A DNA stretch of 64,000 nucleotides from Betaproteobacteria bacterium (GCA_009377585.1 WHTS01000007.1:1-64000); one strand, 5' to 3'. Counted from the stretch's first letter, positions 52,232-62,021 are shown. The notes: a model not told the origin generated them from the letters alone. A program made the numbers and translations.

Positions 52232-53554
52232 ATGACGCCAGGCGCGCCGCCTTCGAGACCCGTACCGCAGTCGCCGATCGATCGCGGCGAGCGTTACGTA
52301 AGCCGCCTCACCAAGAACACGTACGCTCTCATCCTGGCCGGTGGCCGCGGCAGCCGGCTGCTGGGCCTGACCGACTGGCGCGCCAAGCCTGCCGTGCCGT
52401 TCGGCGGCAAGTTCCGCATCATCGATTTTCCGCTCTCGAACTGTGTCAACTCGGGCATTCGCCGCATCGGCGTGGCGACCCAGTACAAGGCGCAGAGCCT
52501 GATCCAGCATATCCAGCGCGGGTGGAGCTTTCTCGACGGGCGCATGAAGGAGTTCGTCGATATCCTGCCCGCGCAGCAACGCATCGTGGAAGCCTGGTAC
52601 AAGGGCACCGCGGATGCCGTGTTCCAGAACCTCGACGTCCTGCGCGATTACGATCCGCAGTACATGCTGATCCTCGCCGGCGATCACGTGTACAAGATGG
52701 ACTACGGGCGCATGCTCGCCTATCACGAGCAGACCGCGGCCGATGTGACGGTGGGCTGCATCGAGGTGACGGCGGAAGATGCACGCGCGTTCGGCGTCAT
52801 GGGGGTCGACGAGAACGATCGCGTGGTCTCCTTCGTCGAGAAGCCTCCCCAGCCGCCGTGCGTACCCGGCAAGCCGGGTGTGGCGCTCGCCAGCATGGGC
52901 ATCTACGTATTCAGCACCCGGTTCCTGTTCGAGCAGCTCATTCGCGACGCCGACGAACCGGGCTCGCAGCACGATTTCGGCAAGGACCTCATTCCGCACC
53001 TGGTGCCACGCTACCGCGTCTACGCGCATCGCTTCGGCGACTCCTGCGTGGGGAGCGAGAACGGCACGCCGTACTGGCGCGACGTCGGCACCGTCGACGC
53101 CTACTGGGAAGCCAACATGGAATTGACGCGCGTGACGCCCGCGCTCAATCTCTACGACGACGTATGGCCCATCTGGACCCATCAGGAGCAGCTGCCGCCG
53201 GCCAAGTTCGTATTCGACGACGACGACGGCCGCCGCGGCATGGCGATCGATTCGCTCGTATCCGGCGGCGACATCATCAGCGGCGGCACTGTGCGCCGTT
53301 CGCTGCTGTTCTCCAACGTGCGCGTCGACAACCGAGCCGTCATCGAAGATTGCGTCGTGCTGCCCGACGTGACGGTCGGAGCCGGCGTGGTATTGCGCAA
53401 GGTCGTGGTCGACAAGCGCTGCATCATTCCCGACGGCATGCAGATCGGCGTCGATGTGCAAGCCGACCGCGCCAGGAACTTCTTCGTCACTGAGCGGGGC
53501 GTTACGCTGGTCACTGCGGACAAGCTCGGCCAGCAGACGCATGTCACGCGCTGA
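52232..53554 (+). CDS. glgC: Glucose-1-phosphate adenylyltransferase
   Basis: Makes ADP-glucose from glucose 1-phosphate and ATP; this is the committing and normally allosteric step of glycogen synthesis. The 440-residue protein has the nucleotide loop [14 protein letters not shown], the substrate region [30 protein letters not shown] and the C-terminal beta helix with hexapeptide-like repeats. The ATG at 52232 gives an N-terminal extension of about 29 residues before the fold starts (a Pro-rich stretch), so a later start is possible. GH57 follows after 84 bp. Confidence 0.94.
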   Translation: MTPGAPPSRPVPQSPIDRGERYVSRLTKNTYALILAGGRGSRLLGLTDWRAKPAVPFGGKFRIIDFPLSNCVNSGIRRIGVATQYKAQSLIQHIQRGWSFLDGRMKEFVDILPAQQRIVEAWYKGTADAVFQNLDVLRDYDPQYMLILAGDHVYKMDYGRMLAYHEQTAADVTVGCIEVTAEDARAFGVMGVDENDRVVSFVEKPPQPPCVPGKPGVALASMGIYVFSTRFLFEQLIRDADEPGSQHDFGKDLIPHLVPRYRVYAHRFGDSCVGSENGTPYWRDVGTVDAYWEANMELTRVTPALNLYDDVWPIWTHQEQLPPAKFVFDDDDGRRGMAIDSLVSGGDIISGGTVRRSLLFSNVRVDNRAVIEDCVVLPDVTVGAGVVLRKVVVDKRCIIPDGMQIGVDVQADRARNFFVTERGVTLVTADKLGQQTHVTR

Positions 53555-53638
53555 GCCCGGCTTGCCCGGATATTTCACCAGGCCGGCCCGAAGCGTAACC
53601 AATAAATATCCGGGCCAGACGGCCGGTTTCGTGCTGCC

Positions 53639-55312
53639 GTGAGCCGACCGCTCGACCTGGTGCTGCTGTGGCACATGCACCAGCCCGATTATCGCGACCC
53701 CGCCAGCGGCGAGTTCCTGTTCCCGTGGGTGTATCTGCATGCGCTCAAGGACTACTCCGACATGGCGTGGCACCTCGAGCAGCGCACGGGCATGCATGCA
53801 ACCGTCAACCTGGTGCCGGTTCTGCTGGATCAGATCGAAGATTACGCGCGCCAGTTCGAGAGCCGCGAGTTGCGCGATCCGCTCCTGCGGCTGCTCGTGC
53901 ATGCCGATCCCGATCGCATGGACGAGACCGAGCGCGCGCTGGTGCTCGAGAGCTGTTTTCGCAGCAACCACGCTCGCATGATCGAGCCCTTTCCGGCCTA
54001 TCGTGCCCTGCACGCGCTTTACCTGCAGTGCGAGGAGGGCGGAGACGCTTCATGCAGCTACCTGTCGGGCCAGTACCTCGCCGACCTGCTGACGTGGTAT
54101 CACCTCGCGTGGACCGGCGAGTCGGTACGCAGGGAACACGCGCTCGTTGTGCAGCTCATGACGAAGGGATCGGAATTTTCGGCTGCGGACCGCGCGGCTC
54201 TGCTCGATCTGATCGGCCGCGTCGTGCGCGGTATCGTTCCGCGCTTTCGCGCGCTCGCGGCGAGCGGACGGGTCGAGCTCACCACTACGCCGCAGCAGCA
54301 TCCGCTGGCGCCCTTGCTGCTCGATCTTGCCAGCGCGCGCCAGGCCGAACCGGGCATCGAGCTGCCGCATGAATTGTCGTATCCGGGCGGGCGCAGCCGG
54401 GTCGCAGCGCATCTCGGCTCCGCCATGACGAGCCACGAAGCGCGTTTCGGTGCGCGGCCCAAGGGCGTGTGGCCGGCCGAAGGCGCGCTATCGGATGCCT
54501 TCGTCGAAATGCTGACCGGCACGGCTTGTGCGTGGGCTGCGAGCAGCGAGACGGTGGCTGCGAACTCGTTGCGTTCGCTCGGGCGCGCCGCCGACGACAA
54601 GAACCGATTCCTGTACCGGCCGTACCAGACGAGCGGTCTCATGCTGCTGTTTCGCGACGACCGCTTGTCCGATCTGATCGGGTTCGAATACGCGAAATGG
54701 CATGGCAAGGACGCATCCAGCCATTTCGTCTCCGAGCTCGAAACGATCGCACGCGATGCGGCCGAAGGCGACGTGCCCTTGGTGAGCGTGATGCTCGACG
54801 GCGAGAACGCCTGGGAGTACTACCCGTACAACGGCTTTTACTTCCTGCAGGATCTTTATGGCGCGCTCGAGTCGCATGCATCGATCCGCACGCGGTTGCC
54901 GGTGCAGTGCCTGGAGCGCGTGCGCGAGCCGCTCGAACGCATCGTTGCCGGCAGCTGGGTCTACGGCACCTTCTCGACCTGGATCGGCTCGCACGACAAG
55001 AACCGCGCGTGGGGTCTTCTGTGCGCGGCCAAGCGCAGCTTCGACCTCGTGTCGGCGAGCGGGCGGCTCACGCCCTCCGAGCTGGCTGCGGCCGAGCGCC
55101 GGCTCGCCGTGTGCGAAGCCTCCGACTGGTTCTGGTGGTTCGGCGACTACAACCCGGCGCATGCGGTGGCGAGCTTCGATCGGCTTTTCCGGCGCAATCT
55201 GACCGAGCTCTATCGATTGCTCGAATTGCAACCTCCGGCCGAGTTGTTGCAGCCGATCAGTCACGGCGGTGGCGAACCCGAGGCCGGCGGCGCCATGCGG
55301 CGGGCGACATGA
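53639..55312 (+). CDS. Glycoside hydrolase family 57 protein
   Basis: A 557-residue alpha-glucan-active enzyme of GH57. The first signature is LWHMHQPDYRDP near the N-terminus, with the catalytic-site GVWPAEGALSD (Glu) and SVMLDGENAWEYYPYNGFY (Asp) in the barrel. FSTWIGSHDKNRAW is the later loop. GH57 includes amylases, 4-alpha-glucanotransferases and branching enzymes; the neighbour glgC suggests a branching or remodelling role, but this is not shown. It starts at GTG 53639. The first copy of a 27-bp repeat overlaps its stop. Confidence 0.88.
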   Translation: MSRPLDLVLLWHMHQPDYRDPASGEFLFPWVYLHALKDYSDMAWHLEQRTGMHATVNLVPVLLDQIEDYARQFESRELRDPLLRLLVHADPDRMDETERALVLESCFRSNHARMIEPFPAYRALHALYLQCEEGGDASCSYLSGQYLADLLTWYHLAWTGESVRREHALVVQLMTKGSEFSAADRAALLDLIGRVVRGIVPRFRALAASGRVELTTTPQQHPLAPLLLDLASARQAEPGIELPHELSYPGGRSRVAAHLGSAMTSHEARFGARPKGVWPAEGALSDAFVEMLTGTACAWAASSETVAANSLRSLGRAADDKNRFLYRPYQTSGLMLLFRDDRLSDLIGFEYAKWHGKDASSHFVSELETIARDAAEGDVPLVSVMLDGENAWEYYPYNGFYFLQDLYGALESHASIRTRLPVQCLERVREPLERIVAGSWVYGTFSTWIGSHDKNRAWGLLCAAKRSFDLVSASGRLTPSELAAAERRLAVCEASDWFWWFGDYNPAHAVASFDRLFRRNLTELYRLLELQPPAELLQPISHGGGEPEAGGAMRRAT

Positions 55313-55357
55313 GCTTCCCGGGCGAGGGGGGCGACATGAGACTCCCGGGCGAGGGGC
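55304..55357. repeat. 27-bp tandem duplication at the GH57 stop
   Basis: The unit starting GCGACATGAGCTTCCC at 55304-55330 is repeated at 55331-55357, with one stretch changed. The GH57 stop TGA (55310-55312) is inside the first unit. A third partial copy (17 bp, identical to the first) lies at 55531-55547. Confidence 0.85.
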
Positions 55358-55481
55358 CCCACAAAGTGGGGATCGACCGCAAGTCGAGTGGCGCCAGGCG
55401 CCGCTGCTCCGGCGGTTCAGTTCGCTCGACGGTTCATGAGGCGCCCCGCTTGCGGGGATCGACCGCAAAGCGAATGGCGCC
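55357..55481. repeat. 86-bp-spaced pair of hairpin repeats
   Basis: GGGGATCGACCGCAA..CGA.TGGCGCC is present at 55368-55395 and 55454-55481. Each follows a hairpin: CCCCAC-AAA-GTGGGG (55357-55371) in the first and CCCCGC-TT-GCGGGG (55444-55457) in the second. The paired bases changed together while the loop differs. The stretch 55313-55549 holds no gene. The whole is flanked by the 17-bp direct repeats described at 55304. Confidence 0.82.
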
Positions 55482-55549
55482 GGCGGCCGACGCCTTGGCG
55501 GATTGCCTGCGCTGTGCGTTCGGAGGACGCGCGACATGAGCTTCCCGCC

Positions 55550-57217
55550 CTACCGCAGCGGTTGCGGCGGCCCGTAGCCGTAGAGCCAGAAATACTCGTC
55601 GTTCTCTCCGGGCCGCGTTCCCTCCCATACCTGGTGCCAGCCGGGTGGAATTTCGGGCGGTTCCGAACGCTCGCCTTGCGCCAGCAGCAGATCGCAGGTG
55701 CGCCGGCGCTCGGGCGCTTCCTCGCGATAGGTCACGATGCCGCCGAAGTAGTGCAGCATGGCGCGCTGCGATTCGCCGAGGCCGCGGCTGGAAATGCAAT
55801 CGTACCCGGCGGGCAGCGTCTGGACGAGCTCGGCCACCATGCTGCGGTAGCTCTTGCTCGTATCGGCATAGTCCAGGAACAGGGTATTGAGCAATCCCCA
55901 GATGAGCGTCATGCCGGCCGCCCATACGACGACCGGACGCTCCAGCATGCGCTCGAGCTTCGCCAGCAACGCGACCCAGAGGCCGCAGAAAGCGATGGCG
56001 GCCAGCAGTGGCAACCAGCGCACGTGGCTGTCGTAAGCGGGCTGCAGCTTGTGAAGATGGCGTGAGAGTCGCCCGGGGATGCCGAGCTCGAGCCCGCTCC
56101 AGTACACCCAGGCTACAACGGCGAAGAAACTGAAGCCCATCACGCCGAACCAGTACATCGAGTTGGATGCGCCGCGACGCATGTTGTCGACCGCCGGCGC
56201 GGCCAGCAAGGCGAGCGGCACGAGCAGTGGCATGGCATGCAGCTCGCGCATGGGCCCGCACGCGCTGAGGACCATGAGCGCCACCGCGAACACGACTACC
56301 GGAAGCTGAACTGCCGGCCGGCCGAAATGGGACACGCGGGTTCCCCATAACACCCAAAGCGCGAGCGGCAGCGACGGCCATGCGTACCACGGCAGGATGC
56401 GAAGATAGTGCAGGCGATCGTTATGAAAGCTCGCCTCCTGGGTACCGAGGAAGCAGGCGGACGTATGTGTCCACCACTGCCAGAAGAGCTCGCTCGATTG
56501 CGAGTAAAGGGCGAGGGGCCAGATCAGAAGCCAGGGCACAACCGCGCCCAGCGCGGCGGCCGCGCCGGGCAGCGTCGCACGCCGGCGCCAGGCCCGGCAC
56601 CCCAGCACCAGGATTGCAGCCGCGAGGGCGAGCACGCCCGGCGCGAACAGGCCCTTCGCCATGAAGCACAGGCCCGCCCCGGTGCCGAGCCATAGGCCGC
56701 CGGCGATCGCCCGCCGCGGCATCAGGGCGAGTCCGTAGCAGCCGATGGCGAAGCCGGCGACCAAGGCGCTGTCGGCAATCAGCTGATGAGCGCGCACGGC
56801 GAGCCCGACCGATCCGAGCAACAGCAAGGTGGCAACCCAGCCTCGATTGCGGCCGTGCAACTCTCGTCCCGCGGCCGCGGTGAAGCCGAACATAATCGCA
56901 ATGTATGCCGCCGTTGCGAGCCGGGCGCCGTCGTGCACGGGAAGCAGGAAGGAAAACGCCTTTGCGAATAGCGCCGCGGTCAGTATGTAGAGCGGCGGCT
57001 GCTGCATGAACGGTTCGCCCGCAAGCATCGGCACGGTCCAGCTGCCGCCTTGCAAGACTGAATAGACCAGGCCGAAGGTATACGCTTCGTCCGGCTTCCA
57101 GGGATCGTGACCCATCAGCCCGGGGATGATCCAGGCTGCGCAGATCGACAAGGTAAGAGCGACCATGACGTTGTTGTTGGCGGGTCGCTCGGTTCGAATC
57201 GCGTTCAGCACCGGCAT
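55550..57217 (-). CDS. PMT/ArnT-like glycosyltransferase (GT39/GT83-type)
   Basis: A 555-residue inner-membrane glycosyltransferase with about 11-12 hydrophobic segments. The N-terminal acidic motif WKPDEAYTFG lies in the first periplasmic loop, and the QQPPLYIL motif follows, as in lipid-linked sugar transferases of the ArnT/PMT type. The C-terminal 110 residues are soluble (DTSKSYRSMVAELVQTLP). It could modify lipid A, glycans or proteins from a polyprenyl-phosphate sugar; the acceptor is unknown. No polymyxin-resistance genes are nearby. The 3' neighbour is the GH57 gene, tail to tail. Confidence 0.8.
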   Translation of the reverse strand: MPVLNAIRTERPANNNVMVALTLSICAAWIIPGLMGHDPWKPDEAYTFGLVYSVLQGGSWTVPMLAGEPFMQQPPLYILTAALFAKAFSFLLPVHDGARLATAAYIAIMFGFTAAAGRELHGRNRGWVATLLLLGSVGLAVRAHQLIADSALVAGFAIGCYGLALMPRRAIAGGLWLGTGAGLCFMAKGLFAPGVLALAAAILVLGCRAWRRRATLPGAAAALGAVVPWLLIWPLALYSQSSELFWQWWTHTSACFLGTQEASFHNDRLHYLRILPWYAWPSLPLALWVLWGTRVSHFGRPAVQLPVVVFAVALMVLSACGPMRELHAMPLLVPLALLAAPAVDNMRRGASNSMYWFGVMGFSFFAVVAWVYWSGLELGIPGRLSRHLHKLQPAYDSHVRWLPLLAAIAFCGLWVALLAKLERMLERPVVVWAAGMTLIWGLLNTLFLDYADTSKSYRSMVAELVQTLPAGYDCISSRGLGESQRAMLHYFGGIVTYREEAPERRRTCDLLLAQGERSEPPEIPPGWHQVWEGTRPGENDEYFWLYGYGPPQPLR

Positions 57218-57447
57218 ATTCTACGTGAACGCCGCCTGCATGGTTTCGATCGGGCACGGGCCAAATCCTGATGCGGTACGCCCAGCAGGCGCGAATTCAC
57301 GCTGGCTTGCTTCGGGTTGGCTGCCACCGCGTGCGAGTCACCCCGGTCGATCTTCCTCGGCGCATTGCTTCGTGGCCATCGTGCTGTCGGCGGCGCTGCT
57401 TGAACTACAATTCGTACCGTATCGAGTTGCCGCAAACCTGTCCCGCC

Positions 57448-59385
57448 TTGATCACTCTGCGCAACCTCTCCATCGTCCGGGGCGCTCGCGTGCTTGCCTC
57501 GGAAGTGAATCTCACCTTGCATGCCGGCAGCCGCATCGGCGTGGTCGGTTCGAACGGCTGCGGCAAGTCGACGCTGCTCGCGCTTCTTGCCGGCGACCTG
57601 GGCGCCGAAAGCGGCGACATCGACATGCCGCCCGGGCTTGCGATCGCGCGCGTGCTGCAGGACACGCCCGCGGTCGAACGCGCGGCAATCGACTACGTGC
57701 TCGACGGCGACGCAGATCTGCGCGCCGTGCAGGCGGCACTGGATGAGGCGCAGGCGGCGCATCACGGCGGCGAGGTGGCCCGACTGCATGACAAGCTCGA
57801 AGCGATCGATGGCTACCGCGCGCAGAGTCGAGCAGCGACGCTCTTGCATGGTCTCGGCTTTGCGTTCGAGGAGCATTCGGCGCCGGTGGCCTCGTTCTCG
57901 GGCGGTTGGCGCATGCGCCTGAATCTCGCCCGAGCATTGATCGCGCGTTCGGATCTGTTGTTGCTCGACGAGCCGACCAATCACCTGGACCTGGATGCCA
58001 TCGTCTGGCTCGAGCGCTGGCTTGCCGGCTATCCCGGGACGTTGTTTCTGGTCTCGCACGACCGGGAGTTTCTCGATGCGACCGTCCAGCGCGTGCTGCA
58101 CTTCGATGGCCGCACCATCGTGAGCTACAGCGGTAACTACGCCGCGTTCGAAACGGCGCGTGCGGGGGCGCTGGCCACGCAGCAGGCCGCGTACGCGAAG
58201 CAGCAACGCGAGATCGAGCACCTGCGCCGGTTCGTGGACCGGTTTCGTGCCAAGGCGACCAAGGCCAGCCAGGCGCAAAGCCGGCTCAAGGCGCTTGCGC
58301 GCATGGAGGCGATCGCACCAGCCCACGTCGACTCGGCGTTCGGTTTCCGCTTCGATTCGCCGACGGCCGCGCCCAGTCCGCTGATCGTTCTGCAAGGCGC
58401 GAGATTGGGCTACGGCGAGCGCACGGTACTGCACGAAGTCGAGCTCTCCATCCTGCCCGGTTCGCGCCTTGCGCTGCTGGGACGCAACGGCGCCGGCAAG
58501 TCGACCCTGGTGAAGGCGCTCGCCGCTGCCGAATCGCCACTCGCGGGCAAGCGCACCGAGGGACGAGGGCTCGCGATCGGCTACTTCGCGCAGCATCAGC
58601 TGGAGCAGCTGCGCGACGACGAAAGCGCATTGCAGCATCTAATGCGGACAAATGCGCGGACCAATGCGCGGACCAATGCGCGGACCAATGCGCGGATCGA
58701 TGCGGACGCCCGCGAGCAGGATCTGCGCGACTACCTCGGGCGGTTCGGATTCGGCGGCGATCAGGCGTTGGTGCCGGTCGGCTCGTTCTCCGGCGGAGAG
58801 CGCTCGCGGCTCGCGCTGGCGCTGATCGTGCGCCGGCGTCCCAACCTGCTGCTGCTGGACGAGCCCACCAATCATCTCGACCTTGAGATGCGGCATGCGC
58901 TCACGCTGGCGCTGCAGGAATACGAGGGCGCGGTGGTGCTGGTCTCGCACGACCGGCACATGGTGCGCACGACCGCCGACGAGCTTTGGCTGGTGGCCGG
59001 CGGGCGGGTTTCTCCGTTCGATGGCGATCTGGATGACTATCGCGCCTGGCTCCAGTCCGACAAGCCTGCCCGTCCAGGCTCGGCCGACGCCCGCGCGGGC
59101 CGCAAAGAGGAGCGGCGGGAACGTGCACGGCGCCAGGACGAAGCCGCCGCCCGGCGCCGTCCGCTCGAGAGCGAGATTCGCGCGCTCGAAAATGAGATGG
59201 ACGCGCTCGGCGACGAAACCGACGCCATCGATGGCAGGCTGATCGAGGCCGCGTCCGGCAGTGTCGATGCCGGCGTCATTGCGGATTTGCAGAAGCGCCG
59301 GGCAGAAATCGCGACGAGAGTGCAGGTAGCCGAGGAACGCTGGTACGAACTGCAGGACGCATTGAGCGTGCTGGAGCAGGCCTGA
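57448..59385 (+). CDS. ABC-F family ATPase (YheS/Uup-like)
   Basis: A soluble protein with two ABC domains that likely acts on the ribosome, like YheS or Uup. The first has Walker A VGSNGCGKST, the signature SFSGGWRMRL and Walker B LLLLDEPTNHLDLD. The second has LGRNGAGKST, SFSGGERSRL and the same Walker B. The linker between them is helical. A C-terminal coiled coil (from about residue 545) ends it. I use a TTG at 57448 (MITLRNLSIVRG), giving 645 residues; the ORF runs from 57271 but with no homology. A 12-bp repeat is inserted in the second domain. Confidence 0.87.
   Translation: MITLRNLSIVRGARVLASEVNLTLHAGSRIGVVGSNGCGKSTLLALLAGDLGAESGDIDMPPGLAIARVLQDTPAVERAAIDYVLDGDADLRAVQAALDEAQAAHHGGEVARLHDKLEAIDGYRAQSRAATLLHGLGFAFEEHSAPVASFSGGWRMRLNLARALIARSDLLLLDEPTNHLDLDAIVWLERWLAGYPGTLFLVSHDREFLDATVQRVLHFDGRTIVSYSGNYAAFETARAGALATQQAAYAKQQREIEHLRRFVDRFRAKATKASQAQSRLKALARMEAIAPAHVDSAFGFRFDSPTAAPSPLIVLQGARLGYGERTVLHEVELSILPGSRLALLGRNGAGKSTLVKALAAAESPLAGKRTEGRGLAIGYFAQHQLEQLRDDESALQHLMRTNARTNARTNARTNARIDADAREQDLRDYLGRFGFGGDQALVPVGSFSGGERSRLALALIVRRRPNLLLLDEPTNHLDLEMRHALTLALQEYEGAVVLVSHDRHMVRTTADELWLVAGGRVSPFDGDLDDYRAWLQSDKPARPGSADARAGRKEERRERARRQDEAAARRRPLESEIRALENEMDALGDETDAIDGRLIEAASGSVDAGVIADLQKRRAEIATRVQVAEERWYELQDALSVLEQA
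58650..58697. repeat. 12-bp in-frame tandem repeat, four copies
   Basis: CAATGCGCGGAC begins at about 58650, 58662, 58674 and 58686, with degenerate copies on both sides. It codes for TNAR-TNAR-TNAR-TNAR between QHLMR and IDADAREQDLRDYL in the second ABC domain. Homologues are expected to lack this insert here. Confidence 0.92.
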
Positions 59386-59530
59386 CTCGGATGTCGAGTC
59401 GATGGCGGATGCGAGCGCAGCGCTGTCGACAGGTGCCCAGGTTGAACGCGCCGGAATGGCGCAATTGCACCCGATCGATGTGGCTGCGCGCAGCGCTTTC
59501 GCGCGTCCGCGTTCACGATTAGAATTACAG

Positions 59531-59660
59531 CCGTCATCGGGGAGTAGCCGACCCGCGGTTCGAGCAGGTGAATGCGCGGGTGGATGCGTCAACACACTTG
59601 GCCGCAAGGTCATGGCGTATCCGGCGTGTGACGCCTGGCGAGACCTTTGGCATCGACGGG
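59531..59660 (+). promoter_or_regulatory. yybP-ykoY manganese riboswitch
   Basis: The conserved core is visible: GGGGAGTAG (59539-59547), GTCAACA (59588-59594) and GCGAGACCTTTGG (59638-59650), in the order and at the spacing of yybP-ykoY elements. The outer stem CCGTC (59531-59535) can pair with GACGG (59655-59659). These riboswitches bind Mn2+ and turn on downstream exporters. The GDT1-type gene it precedes is the expected kind of target. It starts about 70 bp before the gene's start codon. Confidence 0.88.
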
Positions 59661-59730
59661 CCGCTTGAGGGATCGGGCGGGGCTCGTCGTGCCAACGGTT
59701 CTGCGCCCGTCCCCACACGAGGTTACCCCG

Positions 59731-60294
59731 GTGCCCGCCTTGCTCACTTCGACTGCCGTCGTCGCGGTTGCCGAGATCGGCGACAAAACCCAACTGCTTT
59801 CGTTGCTGCTTGCGGCCCGCTACCGGCGGCCGCTGCCGATCATCGCCGCCATCCTGCTCGCCACGATCGCCAACCATGCGCTCGCCGCCTGGATCGGCGA
59901 CCGGATCGCCGCGGAGCTCGGATCGCAAGGACTGCGCTGGCTGCTCGGGATCTCGTTCAGCGCCATCGCCGTGTGGGCGCTATGGCCGGATCGAATGGAC
60001 GGCGAGGTCCACGCCAGCGCCAGGCTGGGCGTGTTTGCCACTTCGCTCCTGGCTTTCTTCCTGGCCGAGATGGGAGACAAGACGCAGGTAGCCACCGTGG
60101 CGTTGGCTGCACGCTATGGCGATCTCTACTGGGTGCTGGTCGGCACGACGCTCGGCATGATGTGCGCCAACGTTCCCGCCGTCCTGCTTGGCGAGCGGGT
60201 GATCCGGCTTTGCCCGATGAAATACATACGCTGGCTGGCCGCCGCGATCTTCGCCATAGTGGGGGTGGCGGCTGTCGTCGCCCCGGTCGCCTGA
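59731..60294 (+). CDS. TMEM165/GDT1 family manganese exporter
   Basis: A 187-residue inner-membrane transporter of the UPF0016/GDT1 family. It is a two-fold repeat, each half with the conserved E-x-G-D-K-T-Q motif: EIGDKTQ (helix 1) and EMGDKTQ (helix 4). About six hydrophobic segments. Mn2+ or Ca2+ efflux is the known role of relatives, and the upstream Mn riboswitch points to Mn2+. It starts at GTG 59731 after GAGG. A longer ORF from 59647 overlaps the riboswitch and is not used. Confidence 0.92.
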   Translation: MPALLTSTAVVAVAEIGDKTQLLSLLLAARYRRPLPIIAAILLATIANHALAAWIGDRIAAELGSQGLRWLLGISFSAIAVWALWPDRMDGEVHASARLGVFATSLLAFFLAEMGDKTQVATVALAARYGDLYWVLVGTTLGMMCANVPAVLLGERVIRLCPMKYIRWLAAAIFAIVGVAAVVAPVA

Positions 60295-60295
60295 A

Positions 60296-60324
60296 AAGAA
60301 AAAAGCAGCCGACGCTGCTTTTTT
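60296..60324. terminator. Bidirectional intrinsic terminator
   Basis: AAAAGCAGC (60301-60309) and GCTGCTTTT (60314-60322) form a 9-bp stem around CGAC, with A and T runs on both sides. It works on both strands: it follows the GDT1 gene (+) by 1 bp and rpmE (-) by 21 bp. Confidence 0.93.
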
Positions 60325-60345
60325 CCGAGCCTACGCAGGCGCGAA

Positions 60346-60564
60346 TCAGGCCGCCTTGGCTCCCGTGCGGGCATATTTCTGCTTGAAGCGCTCCACGCGC
60401 CCCGCGGTATCGACGATCTTCTGCTTGCCGGTGTAGAACGGGTGGCACGCCGAGCAGACCTCGACATGCAACGCCCGCCCCATGGTCGAGCGCGTGGTGA
60501 ACGTATTGCCGCAACTGCAGGTGACGGCGATATCCGAATACTTCGGATGACCTTTTTCCTTCAT
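60346..60564 (-). CDS. rpmE: 50S ribosomal protein L31, zinc-binding form
   Basis: A 72-residue L31 with intact CxC and CxxC zinc ligands (TCSCGNTF and EVCSACHPF). The start [11 protein letters not shown] and the [15 protein letters not shown] segment match the family. The Cys-containing form is normally replaced by the paralogue RpmE2 under zinc limitation. It lies 197 bp downstream of rho on the same strand. Confidence 0.97.
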   Translation of the reverse strand: MKEKGHPKYSDIAVTCSCGNTFTTRSTMGRALHVEVCSACHPFYTGKQKIVDTAGRVERFKQKYARTGAKAA

Positions 60565-60761
60565 GGCGTGCTCCAGGGCTTGTGCCAGTAATCGTCAATT
60601 ATCTGCGACAGATGGCCTTATGCGCAATTGTCAAAGCCTACCCGTGGCTTAGGAAACCGCCATATCGGGGCATCGGCGGAAAGATCAAGCCGGGGGTTTG
60701 GCAGCAATCCTTGCTTCATCGAGCCGAAGAAGTGGCGCGCGGCCCACGGCGAGGTGTTTTG

Positions 60762-62021
60762 CTAACCTCGCTTCATCGAATCGAAGAAGTCCCCATTGGT
60801 CTTGGTGGCCCTGACCTTGTCGATCAGGAATTCGGCCGCTTCCAGCTCGTCCATCGGGTAGAGGAGCTTGCGCAGCACCCAGACCTTGGTGAGGATTTCG
60901 GGCTTGAGCAGGAGCTCCTCGCGCCGCGTGCCGGAGCGGTTGACGTTGATGGCGGGGAAGATCCGCTTCTCGTGCATGCGCCGGTCGAGGTGGATTTCCA
61001 TGTTGCCGGTGCCCTTGAATTCCTCGTAGATCACGTCGTCCATGCGCGAACCGGTATCGATGAGCGCGGTGGCGATGATCGTGAGCGAGCCGCCTTCCTC
61101 GATGTTGCGGGCGGCGCCGAAGAACCGTTTCGGGCGCTGCAGCGCATTGGCATCGACGCCGCCGGTCAGCACCTTGCCGGAGGCGGGAACGACGGTGTTA
61201 TAGGCGCGAGCAAGCCGGGTGATGGAATCGAGCAGGATGACGACGTCCTTGCGATGCTCGACCAGGCGCTTTGCCTTCTCGATCACCATCTCGGCCACCT
61301 GCACGTGCCGCGTTGCCGGCTCGTCGAAGGTCGAGGAGACCACCTCGCCCTTCACCGAGCGCTGCATCTCGGTCACTTCCTCCGGGCGCTCGTCGATTAG
61401 CAGCACGATCAGCATCACCTCGGGGTGATTCGCCGTGATCGAGTGCGCGATGTGCTGCAGCATCACGGTCTTGCCCGCCTTGGGCGGCGAGACGATGAGG
61501 CCACGCTGGCCTTTGCCGACCGGCGCGATGATATCGATGATGCGGCCGGTCAGGTTCTCCTCCGCCTTGATGTCGCGCTCGAGCTTGAGATGGTCGGTGG
61601 GGTGGAGGGGCGTGAGGTTCTCGAACAGGATCTTGTGCTTGGCGTTCTCGGGCGGCTCGGAATTGACCTTGTCGACCTTCACCAGCGCGAAGTAGCGCTC
61701 GCCGTCCTTGGGGGTGCGAATCTCGCCCTCGATCGTATCCCCGGTATGCAGATTGAAACGCCGGATCTGCGACGGGCTGACGTAGATGTCGTCGGTGCCC
61801 GCGAGGTACGAAGTATCGGGCGATCGCAGGAAGCCGAAGCCGTCCGGGAGCACTTCGAGGGTGCCGCCGCCATGGATCGTTTCACCCTTGCGCGCGTGAT
61901 TCTTCAGCAGCGCGAAGATGAGATCCTGCTTGCGCATGCGGTTCGCGCCGTCGATCTCGTTCTTGACGGCCATATCCACGAGTTCGCCCACGTGGAGGTT
62001 CTTCAACTCGGACAAATGCAT
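60762..62021 (-). CDS. rho: Transcription termination factor Rho
   Basis: A hexameric RNA helicase that ends transcription at unstructured RNA. The 419-residue protein has the N-terminal RNA-binding domain ([20 protein letters not shown], then [15 protein letters not shown]), the P-loop [11 protein letters not shown] and the Walker B-containing [14 protein letters not shown]. The start at 62021 gives the standard length; the ORF remains open further upstream. It follows trxA with a 145-bp leader that could be a site of autoregulation, and I see no hairpin terminator there. Confidence 0.98.
   Translation of the reverse strand: MHLSELKNLHVGELVDMAVKNEIDGANRMRKQDLIFALLKNHARKGETIHGGGTLEVLPDGFGFLRSPDTSYLAGTDDIYVSPSQIRRFNLHTGDTIEGEIRTPKDGERYFALVKVDKVNSEPPENAKHKILFENLTPLHPTDHLKLERDIKAEENLTGRIIDIIAPVGKGQRGLIVSPPKAGKTVMLQHIAHSITANHPEVMLIVLLIDERPEEVTEMQRSVKGEVVSSTFDEPATRHVQVAEMVIEKAKRLVEHRKDVVILLDSITRLARAYNTVVPASGKVLTGGVDANALQRPKRFFGAARNIEEGGSLTIIATALIDTGSRMDDVIYEEFKGTGNMEIHLDRRMHEKRIFPAINVNRSGTRREELLLKPEILTKVWVLRKLLYPMDELEAAEFLIDKVRATKTNGDFFDSMKRG

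Noticed and set aside
57271-57447. N-terminal extension of the ABC-F protein
   Set aside because: The added 59 residues have no homology; the conserved N-terminus begins at the TTG 57448.
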